DNA of 64,000 nucleotides from Leptospira abararensis. Lineage in GTDB: Bacteria; Spirochaetota; Leptospiria; Leptospirales; Leptospiraceae. A model generated the notes under the pieces. The model had not been told where the DNA came from and searched no databases. It was given only the letters and a program-made list of their open reading frames with translations. Each line of letters opens with the position of its first letter. Position 1 is the first letter of the stretch. Where the stretch lies: NCBI RefSeq assembly GCF_016918735.1, contig NZ_JAFFPR010000048.1, positions 1-64,000 on the forward strand, in the 5' to 3' direction. Shown here in pieces: positions 35,617-44,556 of the stretch. The position numbers and the translations under genes are program-made.

Positions 35617-36246
35617 CTATTGATTTCTCTTCCTTATGATCCATTCCGCAAATAAAAAATTGATCAACCAACCAGCACCCATCATCAAATCTCTTGGGAC
35701 TCCCGAAGGATCTCCTCCTACCAAAATAAACCAAGGCAAATGGGTAAATACCTGTGTGCCTGCGCCCATCCCAATCGCATAACCACGAATCATCCAATGA
35801 CTATGTTGTGTGATTTTCTTTCGAAGCACAAAAACAAAAGCAACTAACAAACATATGGTCATCCAAATCCCAACGATCATACGAATTCCAAACAACCAAT
35901 CTCCATCAGTCGGAACTCTAGGATAAACAAGAGTCAGCCATAAGCCAGAGATTGCCGAGATAAGTCCCATACAAACAAGAAACCTTCCGGAATTTCGGTG
36001 CCAAAACAAATGTTTTTTTCGAAACCCTGGGGCAAACTGAAAGGCACCCAGAATACTAAAAAAAATTACGCCGACAATATGAATCAAAACGGGAATTGGA
36101 TCATTAAAGAACCTTTGGTTTTCCACCGTATAATCAACACCAGTCAACAAATGAAAAAATCGAATCCCACCTGCAATGCTAGGAACTACACTTAAAAAAA
36201 GAAGAGAGCCGATAATGATAAAATCTTTTTTAGAACTTGATGCCAT
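35617..36246 (-). CDS. DUF2306-like integral membrane protein
   Basis: 209 residues from the ATG at 36246 (the open frame runs further up to 36426 but crosses a dispersed repeat). Six hydrophobic segments with conserved histidines (VLIHIVGVIFFSILGAFQFAPGFRKKHLFWHRNSGR; QHSHWMIRGYAIGMGAGTQVFTHL) match the DUF2306 pattern, perhaps haem-related. Function unknown. Confidence 0.75.
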   Translation of the reverse strand: MASSSKKDFIIIGSLLFLSVVPSIAGGIRFFHLLTGVDYTVENQRFFNDPIPVLIHIVGVIFFSILGAFQFAPGFRKKHLFWHRNSGRFLVCMGLISAISGLWLTLVYPRVPTDGDWLFGIRMIVGIWMTICLLVAFVFVLRKKITQHSHWMIRGYAIGMGAGTQVFTHLPWFILVGGDPSGVPRDLMMGAGWLINFLFAEWIIRKRNQ

Positions 36247-36320
36247 TGTAATCTCTGGCTCATTCCCTAGAAAAATATGAATCCAGCAACTAAAAAAACT
36301 ATCTCTTAGAATAGTTTTCT

Positions 36321-36412
36321 GGGCGCATCCACCTAGCATTCGCCAGGTGGCCGGGCTATCCGCTCCAATCTTCCCTTCAGGAAGGATTTTCGCTACTATC
36401 CCTTGCGCGTAA
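36321..36412. repeat. GC-rich intergenic repeat of the GGGCTATCCGCTCC type
   Basis: About 90 bases containing two hairpins, CCACCT-N10-AGGTGG and CTTCC-N5-GGAAG. The ends also pair (GGCGCA with TGCGC). The central GCCGGGCTATCCGCTCC and terminal CTATCCCTTGCGC blocks echo parts of the repeats at 30305 and 62777. From memory, similar intergenic elements occur in Leptospira and in Bacteroidetes; this was not checked. Confidence 0.6.
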
Positions 36413-36499
36413 GAAGTTTTTTCCATCAGATTGGTCTATTCAATAAAAATAATATTGGACTGGATTTTTCCAGCCATCCAGAATGATTATAACAAACAA

Positions 36500-37087
36500 A
36501 TGTTACATACTCAATTCTTAATCATTATATTCTGTTTTATAAACCTACTTTCTTGCCAATCAACAGAAAACTATCTTTCCAACAGAGGTTTGGATCTCGC
36601 CGATTCGTTTACCTTAGGTGTAGAAACAAATCATTACGGAGCTGGTATTTGGCTTTGGTGTTTGGGAGGAGGTTTACAATTAAACCAAGATGCAAAAGGA
36701 ATTGGTATTCGAAATGGTCAATATGGTTTTTACAAGGCTGGTGGTGTAGATGACATTGGAATTATGGGAAAAACTGGTGACCGCTCCCCAACAAATCAAA
36801 TGGGAAATTCATTTCTCATTATTAATTCCAATCAACATAGACCCGTTTACCCTGACTTAAAAAGAAGTCGAAAAAAATCTTATGACGCATCCAACGTATT
36901 GATGTTAGTCTTTTTTACAGATAAAAAATCTAGTTCCGGAAAAAAACATTGCAACCATCCTGCAAGTGTCGAAGTTTCTCTCGGACTGTATTTGGGTGTT
37001 CGTGCAGGTTTTAACTTCACTGAATTTTCAGATTTTCTACTTGGGACAACTACATATGATTTTATGGAAGATGATAAGGACGAATAG
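36500..37087 (+). CDS. Hypothetical lipoprotein
   Basis: 195 residues from the ATG at 36500, where a signal peptide ending in the lipobox NLLSC begins; the frame extends upstream to 36431. The mature protein has RGLDLADSFTLGVETNHYGAG and several Gly-rich strands, a pattern I associate with a Leptospira lipoprotein family, possibly a beta-barrel-like surface protein. No function assigned. Confidence 0.7.
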   Translation: MLHTQFLIIIFCFINLLSCQSTENYLSNRGLDLADSFTLGVETNHYGAGIWLWCLGGGLQLNQDAKGIGIRNGQYGFYKAGGVDDIGIMGKTGDRSPTNQMGNSFLIINSNQHRPVYPDLKRSRKKSYDASNVLMLVFFTDKKSSSGKKHCNHPASVEVSLGLYLGVRAGFNFTEFSDFLLGTTTYDFMEDDKDE

Positions 37088-37121
37088 AAACTAATATCCA
37101 ATCAAATGGGAACCAATCATT

Positions 37122-37316
37122 TCAGTGATGAGATTTAAGAATCATCACCACCATTCGTATATTAATCCATATAAATCGAATTAATTGCCAAGGCAAAAAA
37201 GTTCGAAAAAATATTGTTTTTACATTTGGTACTGCTGCAAAGTCGCCCGGCTTATAAGAGGAATTTAGTTCCTCTTTTTCTAATAATATCAATTCTACTG
37301 AGTCGTTTGTTTTCAT
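37122..37316 (-). CDS. Small protein downstream of the SQR-like gene
   Basis: 64 residues; the C-terminal half is hydrophobic and basic (FFRTFLPWQLIRFIWINIRMVVMILK), suggesting membrane attachment. It begins 12 bases after the oxidoreductase stop and is probably cotranscribed. It may help anchor that enzyme. No family known. Confidence 0.5.
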   Translation of the reverse strand: MKTNDSVELILLEKEELNSSYKPGDFAAVPNVKTIFFRTFLPWQLIRFIWINIRMVVMILKSHH

Positions 37317-37328
37317 AAATCACTCCTA

Positions 37329-38786
37329 TCATTCCGGAATCAACCACCAACCGAACTTACATTTTGCTTTATACATAAACATATAATGCAAAATCATCTT
37401 AATCCAATGGCCAGCAAGCCCAATCTCCCCTGTAGTATAAGTAAGAGACCTTCCCCATTTCGGATATTGTTTGAAGTCCGGGACAATCGGATACACTGTC
37501 ATAGAAACTGCAGTTCCTGAAAAAATTCCATTACCCGCAGAAGCAATACATGCAGCACCCATCGCCGCCATAGAAGCCTTGTGTTTTAATTCTTTCGATT
37601 TGGTTTTTATTTGGTGTGCAATATTTTGTGCCACCACTTTTCCCATAATGGCTGAAGGCATACCGGTTCTTGGAGGAGTTGGTGAAATTTGGATTCCTTC
37701 ATTATTTTTCATTACTTTCGAAATAGGATGAGGCGGAGCAAATGCAATTCCCACTCCAAAAAGGTTAGAATAAAACGGAGACTGGTAAGTATTTGGCCAA
37801 TCCTTGGCATCCCATTTTTCATAGGTTTTTATTTCATAGTTCGCATCTACCTTCATCATTCCGTTGGCAGCAAACAATGTCGTGGTGATATCCTCTCCAA
37901 TTTTTCCAAATGCCTTCAACCCCACTCCGCTAAAGGGAGGGATTAACATAGAAAAATCAAAATTTATAAAGCCATTTTCACCATCGAGTGTTGTATAATG
38001 AATTTTATTTTTTTCAATCTTGGTTACATGTGCCCTAGTTTTCCATTGGATCCCTCTTTCGGTGAACAAAGATTCGGCGAATATTTTACTACTGGTTACA
38101 TAACCACCCTGTTCTAAATGCATCCCTCCCATTCCAAAATCGCCTAACTCGTATTCATTGGATAACCAAAGAATTTTTGCTTGATCCCTTACTCCTGCTT
38201 TTCGTAATTCATGATCTACATTAAAAAGATATTCAAATGCAGCACCCTGGCATGTACACATACCATGCCCTGTTCCAAACACAAAGTTTAGTTTTTCTCC
38301 CGCCTTCATCCTTTGGATCAAATCTTGTAATTGATGATTGGCTTCTTCTGCATGAGCATATGTACAAACGGAGACCGTATTTCCTTCCTCTGGACCAAGT
38401 CCCGGTGTAGCAGAAAAATTAAGTTTAGGTCCAGTGGCGTTGATGCAATAATCATAAGTGATGTAGCCTATTTGGCCTTTGGAATCTGGTGCAGTTGATT
38501 CATACTCTACAAATGCTCCTTTTGATTCCGCATTCCCTTCAGGATACAAAACAGTTGCCTTAGCTTGGATGAATTGAATTTTCATTTTATCGTAAATAGG
38601 TTTTAACCCAAAGGTTACATCGTGAGTGACCATCGCACCAACACCTACCCAAATATTGGAGGGAATCCAATTCCAATTGGCATTTGGCGAGATCACCACC
38701 ACCTCATGTTTATTCCCCAAGTATTTTTTCAGCAGGGTTGCTGCTGTATGCCCAGAAATCCCTGCACCTAAGATGACTACTTTCAT
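37329..38786 (-). CDS. Sulfide:quinone oxidoreductase-like flavoprotein
   Basis: 485 residues. The FAD motif GAGISGHTAATLLKK is at the N terminus and a second region is LNFVFGTGHGMCTCQGAAFEYL. Cysteines in VCTYAHAEE, GMCTCQG and AACIAS are candidates for the sulfide-reactive pair. The C terminus is amphipathic and ends in Trp/Lys-rich IKMILHYMFMYKAKCKFGWWL, typical for membrane-surface quinone reductases. The exact substrate (sulfide or another thiol donor) is inferred. An imperfect palindrome sits just upstream. Confidence 0.78.
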   Translation of the reverse strand: MKVVILGAGISGHTAATLLKKYLGNKHEVVVISPNANWNWIPSNIWVGVGAMVTHDVTFGLKPIYDKMKIQFIQAKATVLYPEGNAESKGAFVEYESTAPDSKGQIGYITYDYCINATGPKLNFSATPGLGPEEGNTVSVCTYAHAEEANHQLQDLIQRMKAGEKLNFVFGTGHGMCTCQGAAFEYLFNVDHELRKAGVRDQAKILWLSNEYELGDFGMGGMHLEQGGYVTSSKIFAESLFTERGIQWKTRAHVTKIEKNKIHYTTLDGENGFINFDFSMLIPPFSGVGLKAFGKIGEDITTTLFAANGMMKVDANYEIKTYEKWDAKDWPNTYQSPFYSNLFGVGIAFAPPHPISKVMKNNEGIQISPTPPRTGMPSAIMGKVVAQNIAHQIKTKSKELKHKASMAAMGAACIASAGNGIFSGTAVSMTVYPIVPDFKQYPKWGRSLTYTTGEIGLAGHWIKMILHYMFMYKAKCKFGWWLIPE

Positions 38787-38796
38787 TGCTTATATA

Positions 38797-38820
38797 CCTA
38801 TACCCCTATTAGTATATAGG
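38797..38820. promoter_or_regulatory. Imperfect inverted repeat upstream of the SQR-like gene
   Basis: CCTATAC and GTATATAGG flank CCCTATTA, ten bases before the start codon. The TACCCC core recalls operators of the CsoR/CstR persulfide-sensing family, but no such regulator lies in the window, so this is a weak reading. Confidence 0.35.
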
Positions 38821-38978
38821 CAAATAAAAAAGCAAGCGCGAGTTTCTCTATTTCTACTATCTTTAGTTTTTTTACTGAACATAGTTTAGACAAAAAGATT
38901 GAATGTTTCTAGATAAAGATAAACTAGGGATTTATACATAGAATCATTCTAATACGATTGCATACCGATAAACTCTCG

Positions 38979-39536
38979 TTATATTTTTTCTTCTCTAGTC
39001 GAAAAAGAAATTTCCGTTTTTCGAAATGCGGGAAGGGCAAGAATCCAATGAAGCAAAGCCACAATCACAGCTCCCGGCAATAGGTTTAAAGCAACTAAAT
39101 ACTCGTTTGGTGACGCTGCAAAAAATGTGGAGCCAGCGAAATTCCAAGCTTGCTCTGGTTTCGAAATGATATAAAGAAGGATCATCGAAGTGTGAAGAGA
39201 GGATAAAACAACATGTAAGATATATTCTAAGGAACTCAATCCCCCAAATCGCTTTCTTGCTTTATATTCTTCCCACATATCAAACCCCTGAATCACTAAA
39301 TCGACAAAGGTCAAAAAAATCACACCGAGAAACAAAGGACCTTGTAGATCATATAAAAATAAGCCTAGCAGCAGCATTGGAAACAAAGTTGCACGAAGGG
39401 AATGTAATATATGTTCATAAATGGTATCTGAATATCGATACAATTGATACTTCCAAAGATGTAAGACAATACCGTCAAAAAAAGCCAAAAGGGAAAAACT
39501 GACCAAAAGTACTAACACAATATTAGAAATATCCAT
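38979..39536 (-). CDS. Integral membrane protein
   Basis: 185 residues from the ATG at 39536, which has GGAGG six bases upstream. About five membrane helices (VLVLLVSFSLLAFFDGIVLHLW; LFPMLLLGLFLYDL; FLGVIFLTFVDLVIQGF; LHVVLSSLHTSMILLYII; LPGAVIVALLHWILAL) with several in-membrane histidines. Family not recognised. It is divergent from the ArsR gene with a perfect palindrome between. Confidence 0.75.
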   Translation of the reverse strand: MDISNIVLVLLVSFSLLAFFDGIVLHLWKYQLYRYSDTIYEHILHSLRATLFPMLLLGLFLYDLQGPLFLGVIFLTFVDLVIQGFDMWEEYKARKRFGGLSSLEYILHVVLSSLHTSMILLYIISKPEQAWNFAGSTFFAASPNEYLVALNLLPGAVIVALLHWILALPAFRKTEISFSTREEKI

Positions 39537-39550
39537 AAATCCTCCATCGC

Positions 39551-39566
39551 GTGCATATATATGCAC
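39551..39566. promoter_or_regulatory. ArsR-type operator
   Basis: GTGCATATATATGCAC is a perfect 16-base palindrome in the divergent promoter region; a further half-site TGCAC follows at about 39571. It fits the operator of the ArsR regulator encoded to its right. Confidence 0.65.
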
Positions 39567-39646
39567 TTATGCACACATGTTATTAGACCAAAGGATAGTC
39601 AAGAATAAAAAAGGAAAAAGACTGGACTGCTAAAATTTCCAATCAA

Positions 39647-40048
39647 ATGGTAGGGAGAATGGTAACTAAAGTTCGGCCTAATTCCGAAAAGAAAAGGGAA
39701 TCGGCCATTGATGCCTTGGACTATGTATTAGATTCGAAATTTTTATCTGCATTAGCAGAACCCAGCCGAATTCAAGTATTGAAACAGGTAATCCGGCTGG
39801 GGAAGGCTGATATATCAGCACTTTCCCATGGTCTCTCTCTGGATCGCTCCGTGATCTCAAGACATCTCAGTATTTTAGAAGACGTTGGGATTTTAGTTAG
39901 GGAAAAACAAGGCAAACATGTATTTTATTATTTAGATCCGAGCGGAGCAATCAAAAGGTTCCAATTGATTTTAGAAAGGATGGAAGAAGTAGTTGCAGTC
40001 TGTTGTCCTCCCCCACTAGAGCAAACGCTATCCATTACCAAGAAATAA
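39647..40048 (+). CDS. ArsR-family repressor
   Basis: 133 residues with the ArsR winged helix (FLSALAEPSRIQVLKQVIRLGKADISALSHGLSLDRSVISRHLSILEDVGILVREKQGKHVFYYL). A Cys-Cys pair near the C terminus (VVAVCCPPP) could bind metal or sense sulfur species. The start is ATG at 39647 or 39659. Its neighbours (membrane protein, SQR-like enzyme) suggest sulfide or metalloid control. Confidence 0.88.
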   Translation: MVGRMVTKVRPNSEKKRESAIDALDYVLDSKFLSALAEPSRIQVLKQVIRLGKADISALSHGLSLDRSVISRHLSILEDVGILVREKQGKHVFYYLDPSGAIKRFQLILERMEEVVAVCCPPPLEQTLSITKK

Positions 40049-40240
40049 TAAATTTTTGTTTTGCCTTTCGATTCTCCATTACGCCAATAAAAAATCTTAC
40101 AGTAGCAAATGTTAGGCAAACGACTAAACTAATTCAAAAGCAAAAATGAATCCAATGATTTTTATTTGCGTGATCATCATCTAACAAATGAATATCATTT
40201 TTTTATAATGTCAAAGGGATCCATCTGGTATATAATTACT

Positions 40241-40474
40241 CTATTTCGTTCCAGATTTAACCGCATCCAAAATTTCTAAATAATCATGTTCCCCTAAATG
40301 ATAAATGATATCCGATTTACCAACTCCGTTTAAAAAATCTTCGAATGTCCAATCGTAACGATTGGGATCTTTTCCAGAATCAAACCAATCTTTGAATATT
40401 AAAAAATTATCTTCTAAAGAAACTTCCACTAAATGGTAGGGCTCGGAATTTCTCCAATATCGCTTTTCTGTCAT
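40241..40474 (-). CDS. Hypothetical protein
   Basis: 77 residues, acidic, with many aromatic residues (YWRNSEPYHLVEVSLEDNFLIFKDWFD). No signal, membrane helix or family recognised. Lies just downstream of the TetR gene, whose stop is 43 bases away, and is not clearly in an operon with it. Confidence 0.45.
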   Translation of the reverse strand: MTEKRYWRNSEPYHLVEVSLEDNFLIFKDWFDSGKDPNRYDWTFEDFLNGVGKSDIIYHLGEHDYLEILDAVKSGTK

Positions 40475-40516
40475 AAAAATTGAATCACCTTAATCACAAG
40501 TATTTCCTTAGTATAG

Positions 40517-41137
40517 TTACTTCCCGACTTTTTCATAGAATTTTAAAAAAATTGATACACTATGTTCTGCATGTTTACGAATTTCTTTCGAATTTGGTAG
40601 ACTAGGGTTTCCTAAAAACATGGCTTTGTTTAAATAAGCTGATAAAATCATCCAATTAAAATCTTCAGCGGCCTTTTTAATATCAACAATTTGAAGTAAG
40701 CCGCGTTTACAAAAAAAAGCGAATAGTTCAGAAAGTTTATCAAAAGCAACCTGCGGGCCATTTTTAAAATAAACGGCTGCCAAATCAGGGAACCGCTCGG
40801 CTTCTCCGATGACAAGTCTTCTCAACTGAATGACTTCTGGTGTAAGCAAAGTCGAGAGTTCTCCTAGAGCGTAATCAACTAAGAATTTTCTTACATCCCT
40901 TACCCCATCAACCAAAGGTAATCGATTATATGAATCCTCAGTTTTTCTAGTCGTAAGATTGGTAATAATTTCTATAAATAACGCCTCTTTACTCGTAAAA
41001 TGTTTATAAACTGTTTGTTTGGATACAGCTGCTTCTGTTGCTATCTCTTCCATATTGGTACCAAGATAACCCTTCCGGAGAAAAACCTGAGTAGCTGCAC
41101 TTAAGATCAATTGGTGTTTCTCATCATATTGGTTCAT
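40517..41137 (-). CDS. TetR-family regulator
   Basis: 206 residues with a TetR HTH (LSAATQVFLRKGYLGTNMEEIATEAAVSKQTVYKHFTSKEALFIEII) and a larger C-terminal domain of the TetR_C_33 type. Divergent from a lipoprotein hydrolase gene, with a strong palindrome between them that is the obvious operator. Confidence 0.9.
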   Translation of the reverse strand: MNQYDEKHQLILSAATQVFLRKGYLGTNMEEIATEAAVSKQTVYKHFTSKEALFIEIITNLTTRKTEDSYNRLPLVDGVRDVRKFLVDYALGELSTLLTPEVIQLRRLVIGEAERFPDLAAVYFKNGPQVAFDKLSELFAFFCKRGLLQIVDIKKAAEDFNWMILSAYLNKAMFLGNPSLPNSKEIRKHAEHSVSIFLKFYEKVGK

Positions 41138-41198
41138 TCATCCGACCTCATTCACTAAAAAAACTTGACAGATCTTTTCCAGGCAATCAATTGTTGTC

Positions 41199-41229
41199 AA
41201 TATAGTACTGGACGGTCTAGTACTATATT
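41199..41229. promoter_or_regulatory. TetR operator between regulator and hydrolase
   Basis: Arms AATATAGTACT (41199-41209) and AGTACTATATT (41219-41229) are perfect complements around a nine-base spacer, between the divergent genes. Confidence 0.75.
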
Positions 41230-41279
41230 TTTTGACTGCCAGCTTAAGTCAAACTTTTCTAAAAGAGAGGAAAGAAATT

Positions 41280-42161
41280 ATGAGAGAAGAAATCAGAAAC
41301 TTACTAGCGACACTCACGAGTGTAACCATTGCTGTTACCAGCGCTGCTTGTAACACGGCATCTAATGAAAACGATCCATTTTCAAAAGTGATATCAAGAG
41401 ACGGAACGGCCATCGCCTACGAAAAGATAGGTTCTGGACCACCACTTATCTTTATTTCTGGAGCTATCTGCCATAGAAAATTCCAGCCCATCATCGATGA
41501 TGTAAAGATATTAAGTAAGGCGTTCACCGTTTACAATTATGACAGACGCGGTAGAGGTGATAGTGGCGATGCAGAAACATATTCAATCCAATCGGAAATA
41601 GAAGATATAGAAGCACTGATAGATTCTGCTGGAGGATCGGCATATATATACGGTCACTCCTCCGGTGCCATATTAGCTTTGGAAGCGACTTTAGTGATTC
41701 CGAATAAAGTAAAAAAAGTTTATATTTATGATCCACCATATGTTTCAAACGAAAAGGAATACCAAGAATATCAGCTGACAAAAGAGAGAATCAAATCATT
41801 ACTCGATAGTGGAAAAAACTCTAATGCGATTCGAGAATTTTTAGTTTCGATTGGTATGCCAAGAATTTTTACATTCTTTTTACCGCTAACTCCTGGTTGG
41901 AAAAGAACTGTGCAACTGGCCCCAACACTATTGTATGACATTACTCTCACGGAAAATCCAGTTCCAACGGAAAGGTTAGCAAAGATTAAAGTCCCCATTT
42001 GTGTAGCTTATGGTGAAGAAAGTCCAAAAGAATTGAGAATAGTTTCAAGTTTACTCAATCAAACAATTCAAGGTTCCGAACTGCAAGGATTCCCAAAACA
42101 AGACCATATGGTAAATACAAAAATCCTATTACCAAAAATGATTCAATATTTCAATCTTTGA
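41280..42161 (+). CDS. Alpha/beta hydrolase lipoprotein
   Basis: 293 residues from the ATG at 41280, with AGAGG upstream (the frame is open to 41232). The signal sequence ends with TSAAC, a lipobox, so it is membrane-anchored. Hydrolase motifs: VYNYDRRGRGDSGD, nucleophile YGHSSGAILAL, acid in VAYGEESPKE and histidine in PKQDHMVN. Substrate unknown. Probably repressed by the divergent TetR protein; a hairpin follows its stop. Confidence 0.85.
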   Translation: MREEIRNLLATLTSVTIAVTSAACNTASNENDPFSKVISRDGTAIAYEKIGSGPPLIFISGAICHRKFQPIIDDVKILSKAFTVYNYDRRGRGDSGDAETYSIQSEIEDIEALIDSAGGSAYIYGHSSGAILALEATLVIPNKVKKVYIYDPPYVSNEKEYQEYQLTKERIKSLLDSGKNSNAIREFLVSIGMPRIFTFFLPLTPGWKRTVQLAPTLLYDITLTENPVPTERLAKIKVPICVAYGEESPKELRIVSSLLNQTIQGSELQGFPKQDHMVNTKILLPKMIQYFNL

Positions 42162-42195
42162 GAAACTATAAAAAATTCTAAAATCTAATAGAGTT

Positions 42196-42224
42196 CAATA
42201 TGTATTTAGTAAAAATACATATTG
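42196..42224 (+). terminator. Hairpin terminator
   Basis: CAATATGTATTT pairs perfectly with AAATACATATTG around a five-base loop, 35 bases after the hydrolase stop. Confidence 0.65.
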
Positions 42225-42358
42225 AGTTATTTACCTATTGATTCACTAATCCAGCCATAGGTTACCAAAATAAAAAAATGAGACTGATGATCTAGATTTC
42301 CCTTGCAATTTTCGTCTCTTAAAAATATGAATCACTTCAACAAGAAGGATAAAATCTA

Positions 42359-42751
42359 ATGATTATATTTCAATGCCCTACGGCAGTTACTGAGTACCTG
42401 GAAGATAAAAAGATCGTTGTTCTTACGCAAACAGGGAAAAACACTGGCGCCAATTTAAAGGACAGTTTAGACAAAGGTGTTGAGGCCCTAATCAATAACA
42501 AAGCGGTCAAATGGTTGTCCGACAATCGAAATATGGGCACACACACAGCAGAAGATGTAGAATGGCTGAACAACGATTGGACTCCGCGAGCCATTAAGGC
42601 CGGTTGGAAAAAATGGGCACTAGTACAACCACAGTCAGCCCTTTCTGCTATGTCTGAAAAGAACCTCGTCGATTTTTTTGCTTCCAACGGTATCGAAGTT
42701 AAAATCTTCGAAACTCCTGAAGAAGGATTCAAATGGTTGGAGTCAGTTTAG
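42359..42751 (+). CDS. SpoIIAA/STAS-like small protein
   Basis: 130 residues. Alternating strands and helices (MIIFQCPTAVTEYLEDKKIVVLTQTGK ... VEALINNKAVKWLSDNRNMG ... WKKWALVQPQSALSAMSEKNLVDFFASNG) resemble SpoIIAA/STAS-like bacterial proteins. No membrane helix. Located nine bases ahead of a chemoreceptor gene, so the two are likely cotranscribed and may work together. Confidence 0.6.
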   Translation: MIIFQCPTAVTEYLEDKKIVVLTQTGKNTGANLKDSLDKGVEALINNKAVKWLSDNRNMGTHTAEDVEWLNNDWTPRAIKAGWKKWALVQPQSALSAMSEKNLVDFFASNGIEVKIFETPEEGFKWLESV

Positions 42752-42760
42752 ATTCCATTG

Positions 42761-44026
42761 ATGAAATTCAACAAACCAACTCAATACATAGTCTTATCGA
42801 TTTTGGTGGTTACAACTCAGGTTGTAACCTTACTTTATCCTCTACTTGGAAACTCTGGTCCAAGTTGGATTCTGATGATCCTACAATCGATAGGACTTCT
42901 GGCTTCTCTCTTTGCAATCTTCTTAGTGATGATGCAACTGAAAAAATATAACCAACAGTTTTCAGTAATTAAAAATACTCTTACGAATGCGATCAAAGGT
43001 AATTTGAGTGTTGAATCTTCAGTTAAATCAAAACTAAAAAAAAGCAACAAAGTAGATTCAATCTTACTTTCATTATTTGAATTATTGCATATTTTTCAAG
43101 ACATCATCACACTGTTAAAAGATGCTACAGCTGGTTTATCAGCATCAGTTGATAATGCAAAAATAGCAGACGACTCATTTCATTCAAGTTTAATCAGGCA
43201 AAAAGATTACTCTCAAAATTTAGATTTAACTGTTCGTAAAATGACGGACAACATGACAAATATTGAAAATGCATCTACGAATAACTATGCAACACTCATT
43301 CGAGTTTCTGACAGTATCAAAATACTTTCAGAGCATATCAATGAGTCAGAAAAAAACAGTAACCTTTCCAAAAGATTGACCTTCGGTATCTCAGACAAAA
43401 TCCAAAAAGGCAATAAAGCAATGGAAGAAATGGGAAAGGTGATTGAAAACATTGCAATCAGTTCAGGAAAAATCGAAGGGATGGTGATCGTCATAAAAGA
43501 AATTTCTGAACGAGTCAACTTACTCGCTCTAAATGCATCCATAGAAGCAGCAAGAGCCGGGGAATATGGAAGTGGTTTTGCTGTTGTTGCGCAGGAAGTT
43601 TCAAAACTTGCAACGGAAACCTCGAAAAGTATCAAAGAAATTGACAACAATGTTAAACGTAATAAAGAAGAAGTGACTCTCAACCGCCAAAAAATCAATG
43701 AGACCAATCAACTCTATAAAGAGATTATTGGCGAAGTGAAACAAATTTTTGAAAAAATTGATTTCATCTCAGATTCTGCTACAAATCAAATTGAAATCAA
43801 AGAGAAACTTATATTTGAATCAGAGCAACTTTCACGAATGTTAGCTGAGATCAAAGAAAACATTGCAGATCAAAATAACTCGCAAAAATTAATTTCCGAT
43901 GTTGCACAAGCAATGGACTCAAGTGTAAAGGCAACCTTCTCGGAAGGGGAAAATCTATCAAAGTTATTAGAAAAAATAAGATCCACTACAGATGATATAG
44001 GTGGTGTAATTCTATTATTTAAATAA
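42761..44026 (+). CDS. Methyl-accepting chemotaxis protein
   Basis: 421 residues. Two membrane helices near the N terminus (about 9-27 and 36-57) with almost no periplasmic loop suggest a receptor without an external sensor domain. A long coiled-coil signalling region follows, with the hairpin tip [37 protein letters not shown] near residues 245-285. The ATG at 42761 has a TTG codon directly before it. The upstream small protein may supply the sensing function. Confidence 0.92.
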   Translation: MKFNKPTQYIVLSILVVTTQVVTLLYPLLGNSGPSWILMILQSIGLLASLFAIFLVMMQLKKYNQQFSVIKNTLTNAIKGNLSVESSVKSKLKKSNKVDSILLSLFELLHIFQDIITLLKDATAGLSASVDNAKIADDSFHSSLIRQKDYSQNLDLTVRKMTDNMTNIENASTNNYATLIRVSDSIKILSEHINESEKNSNLSKRLTFGISDKIQKGNKAMEEMGKVIENIAISSGKIEGMVIVIKEISERVNLLALNASIEAARAGEYGSGFAVVAQEVSKLATETSKSIKEIDNNVKRNKEEVTLNRQKINETNQLYKEIIGEVKQIFEKIDFISDSATNQIEIKEKLIFESEQLSRMLAEIKENIADQNNSQKLISDVAQAMDSSVKATFSEGENLSKLLEKIRSTTDDIGGVILLFK

Positions 44027-44049
44027 TGGATACATAGATTTAAATTTCA

Positions 44050-44087
44050 AATATCCTTGGTGAGTTGTGTAAGATGCCAAGGATATT
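44050..44087 (+). terminator. Hairpin terminator
   Basis: AATATCCTTGG pairs with CCAAGGATATT around a 16-base loop, 25 bases after the chemoreceptor stop. Confidence 0.6.
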
Positions 44088-44300
44088 CTAAGTACCACTT
44101 CACGACAGTTATATTTTTATGATTGCCAATATTAAAATTCAATGATGTTCTTTCTTTTTTATCTTTTCTGTCATCACTTTGAAAAAAGATGACCCAAAAT
44201 CAACCCGAATTTGGTCAAAAATAGAAGAAGGAAAACGGGAACTATCTCTCCAACCAACATCGATTAATCGACTTCTCTCAGAAGTTGTTACGACCTACTC

Positions 44301-44399
44301 ACATATTGCGACTTAGGACAAGGTTACTTCATCGCAAAACCTATGAACTTCGATGATTTTTTGAAATTTTGTGATCAAAATTTGGTTCATCCAGCCTAA
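44301..44399 (+). pseudogene. Remnant of an EAL-domain (c-di-GMP phosphodiesterase) gene
   Basis: In an otherwise geneless 530-base gap this stretch reads TYCDLGQGYFIAKPMNFDDF and continues LKFCDQNLVHPA before a stop. C-D-x-G-Q-G-Y-x-x-x-K-P is the characteristic C-terminal end of EAL domains. No matching upstream EAL sequence is in frame, so this is a truncated or frameshifted relic. The rest of the gap (44090-44300, 44400-44556) shows no other gene. Confidence 0.6.
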
Positions 44400-44556
44400 A
44401 TTTAAATCATCAACTTTTCTCCCAATAAAATGATCGAAGAAACGATTATTTTCAACAATTGCTGAAATCTTTATAAAATGAATCTATTTACAACAATAAG
44501 ATTAAAAAAAAATATAAACCTTATATTACCTTCATAACTTTGGTTGGAACCAGAAA

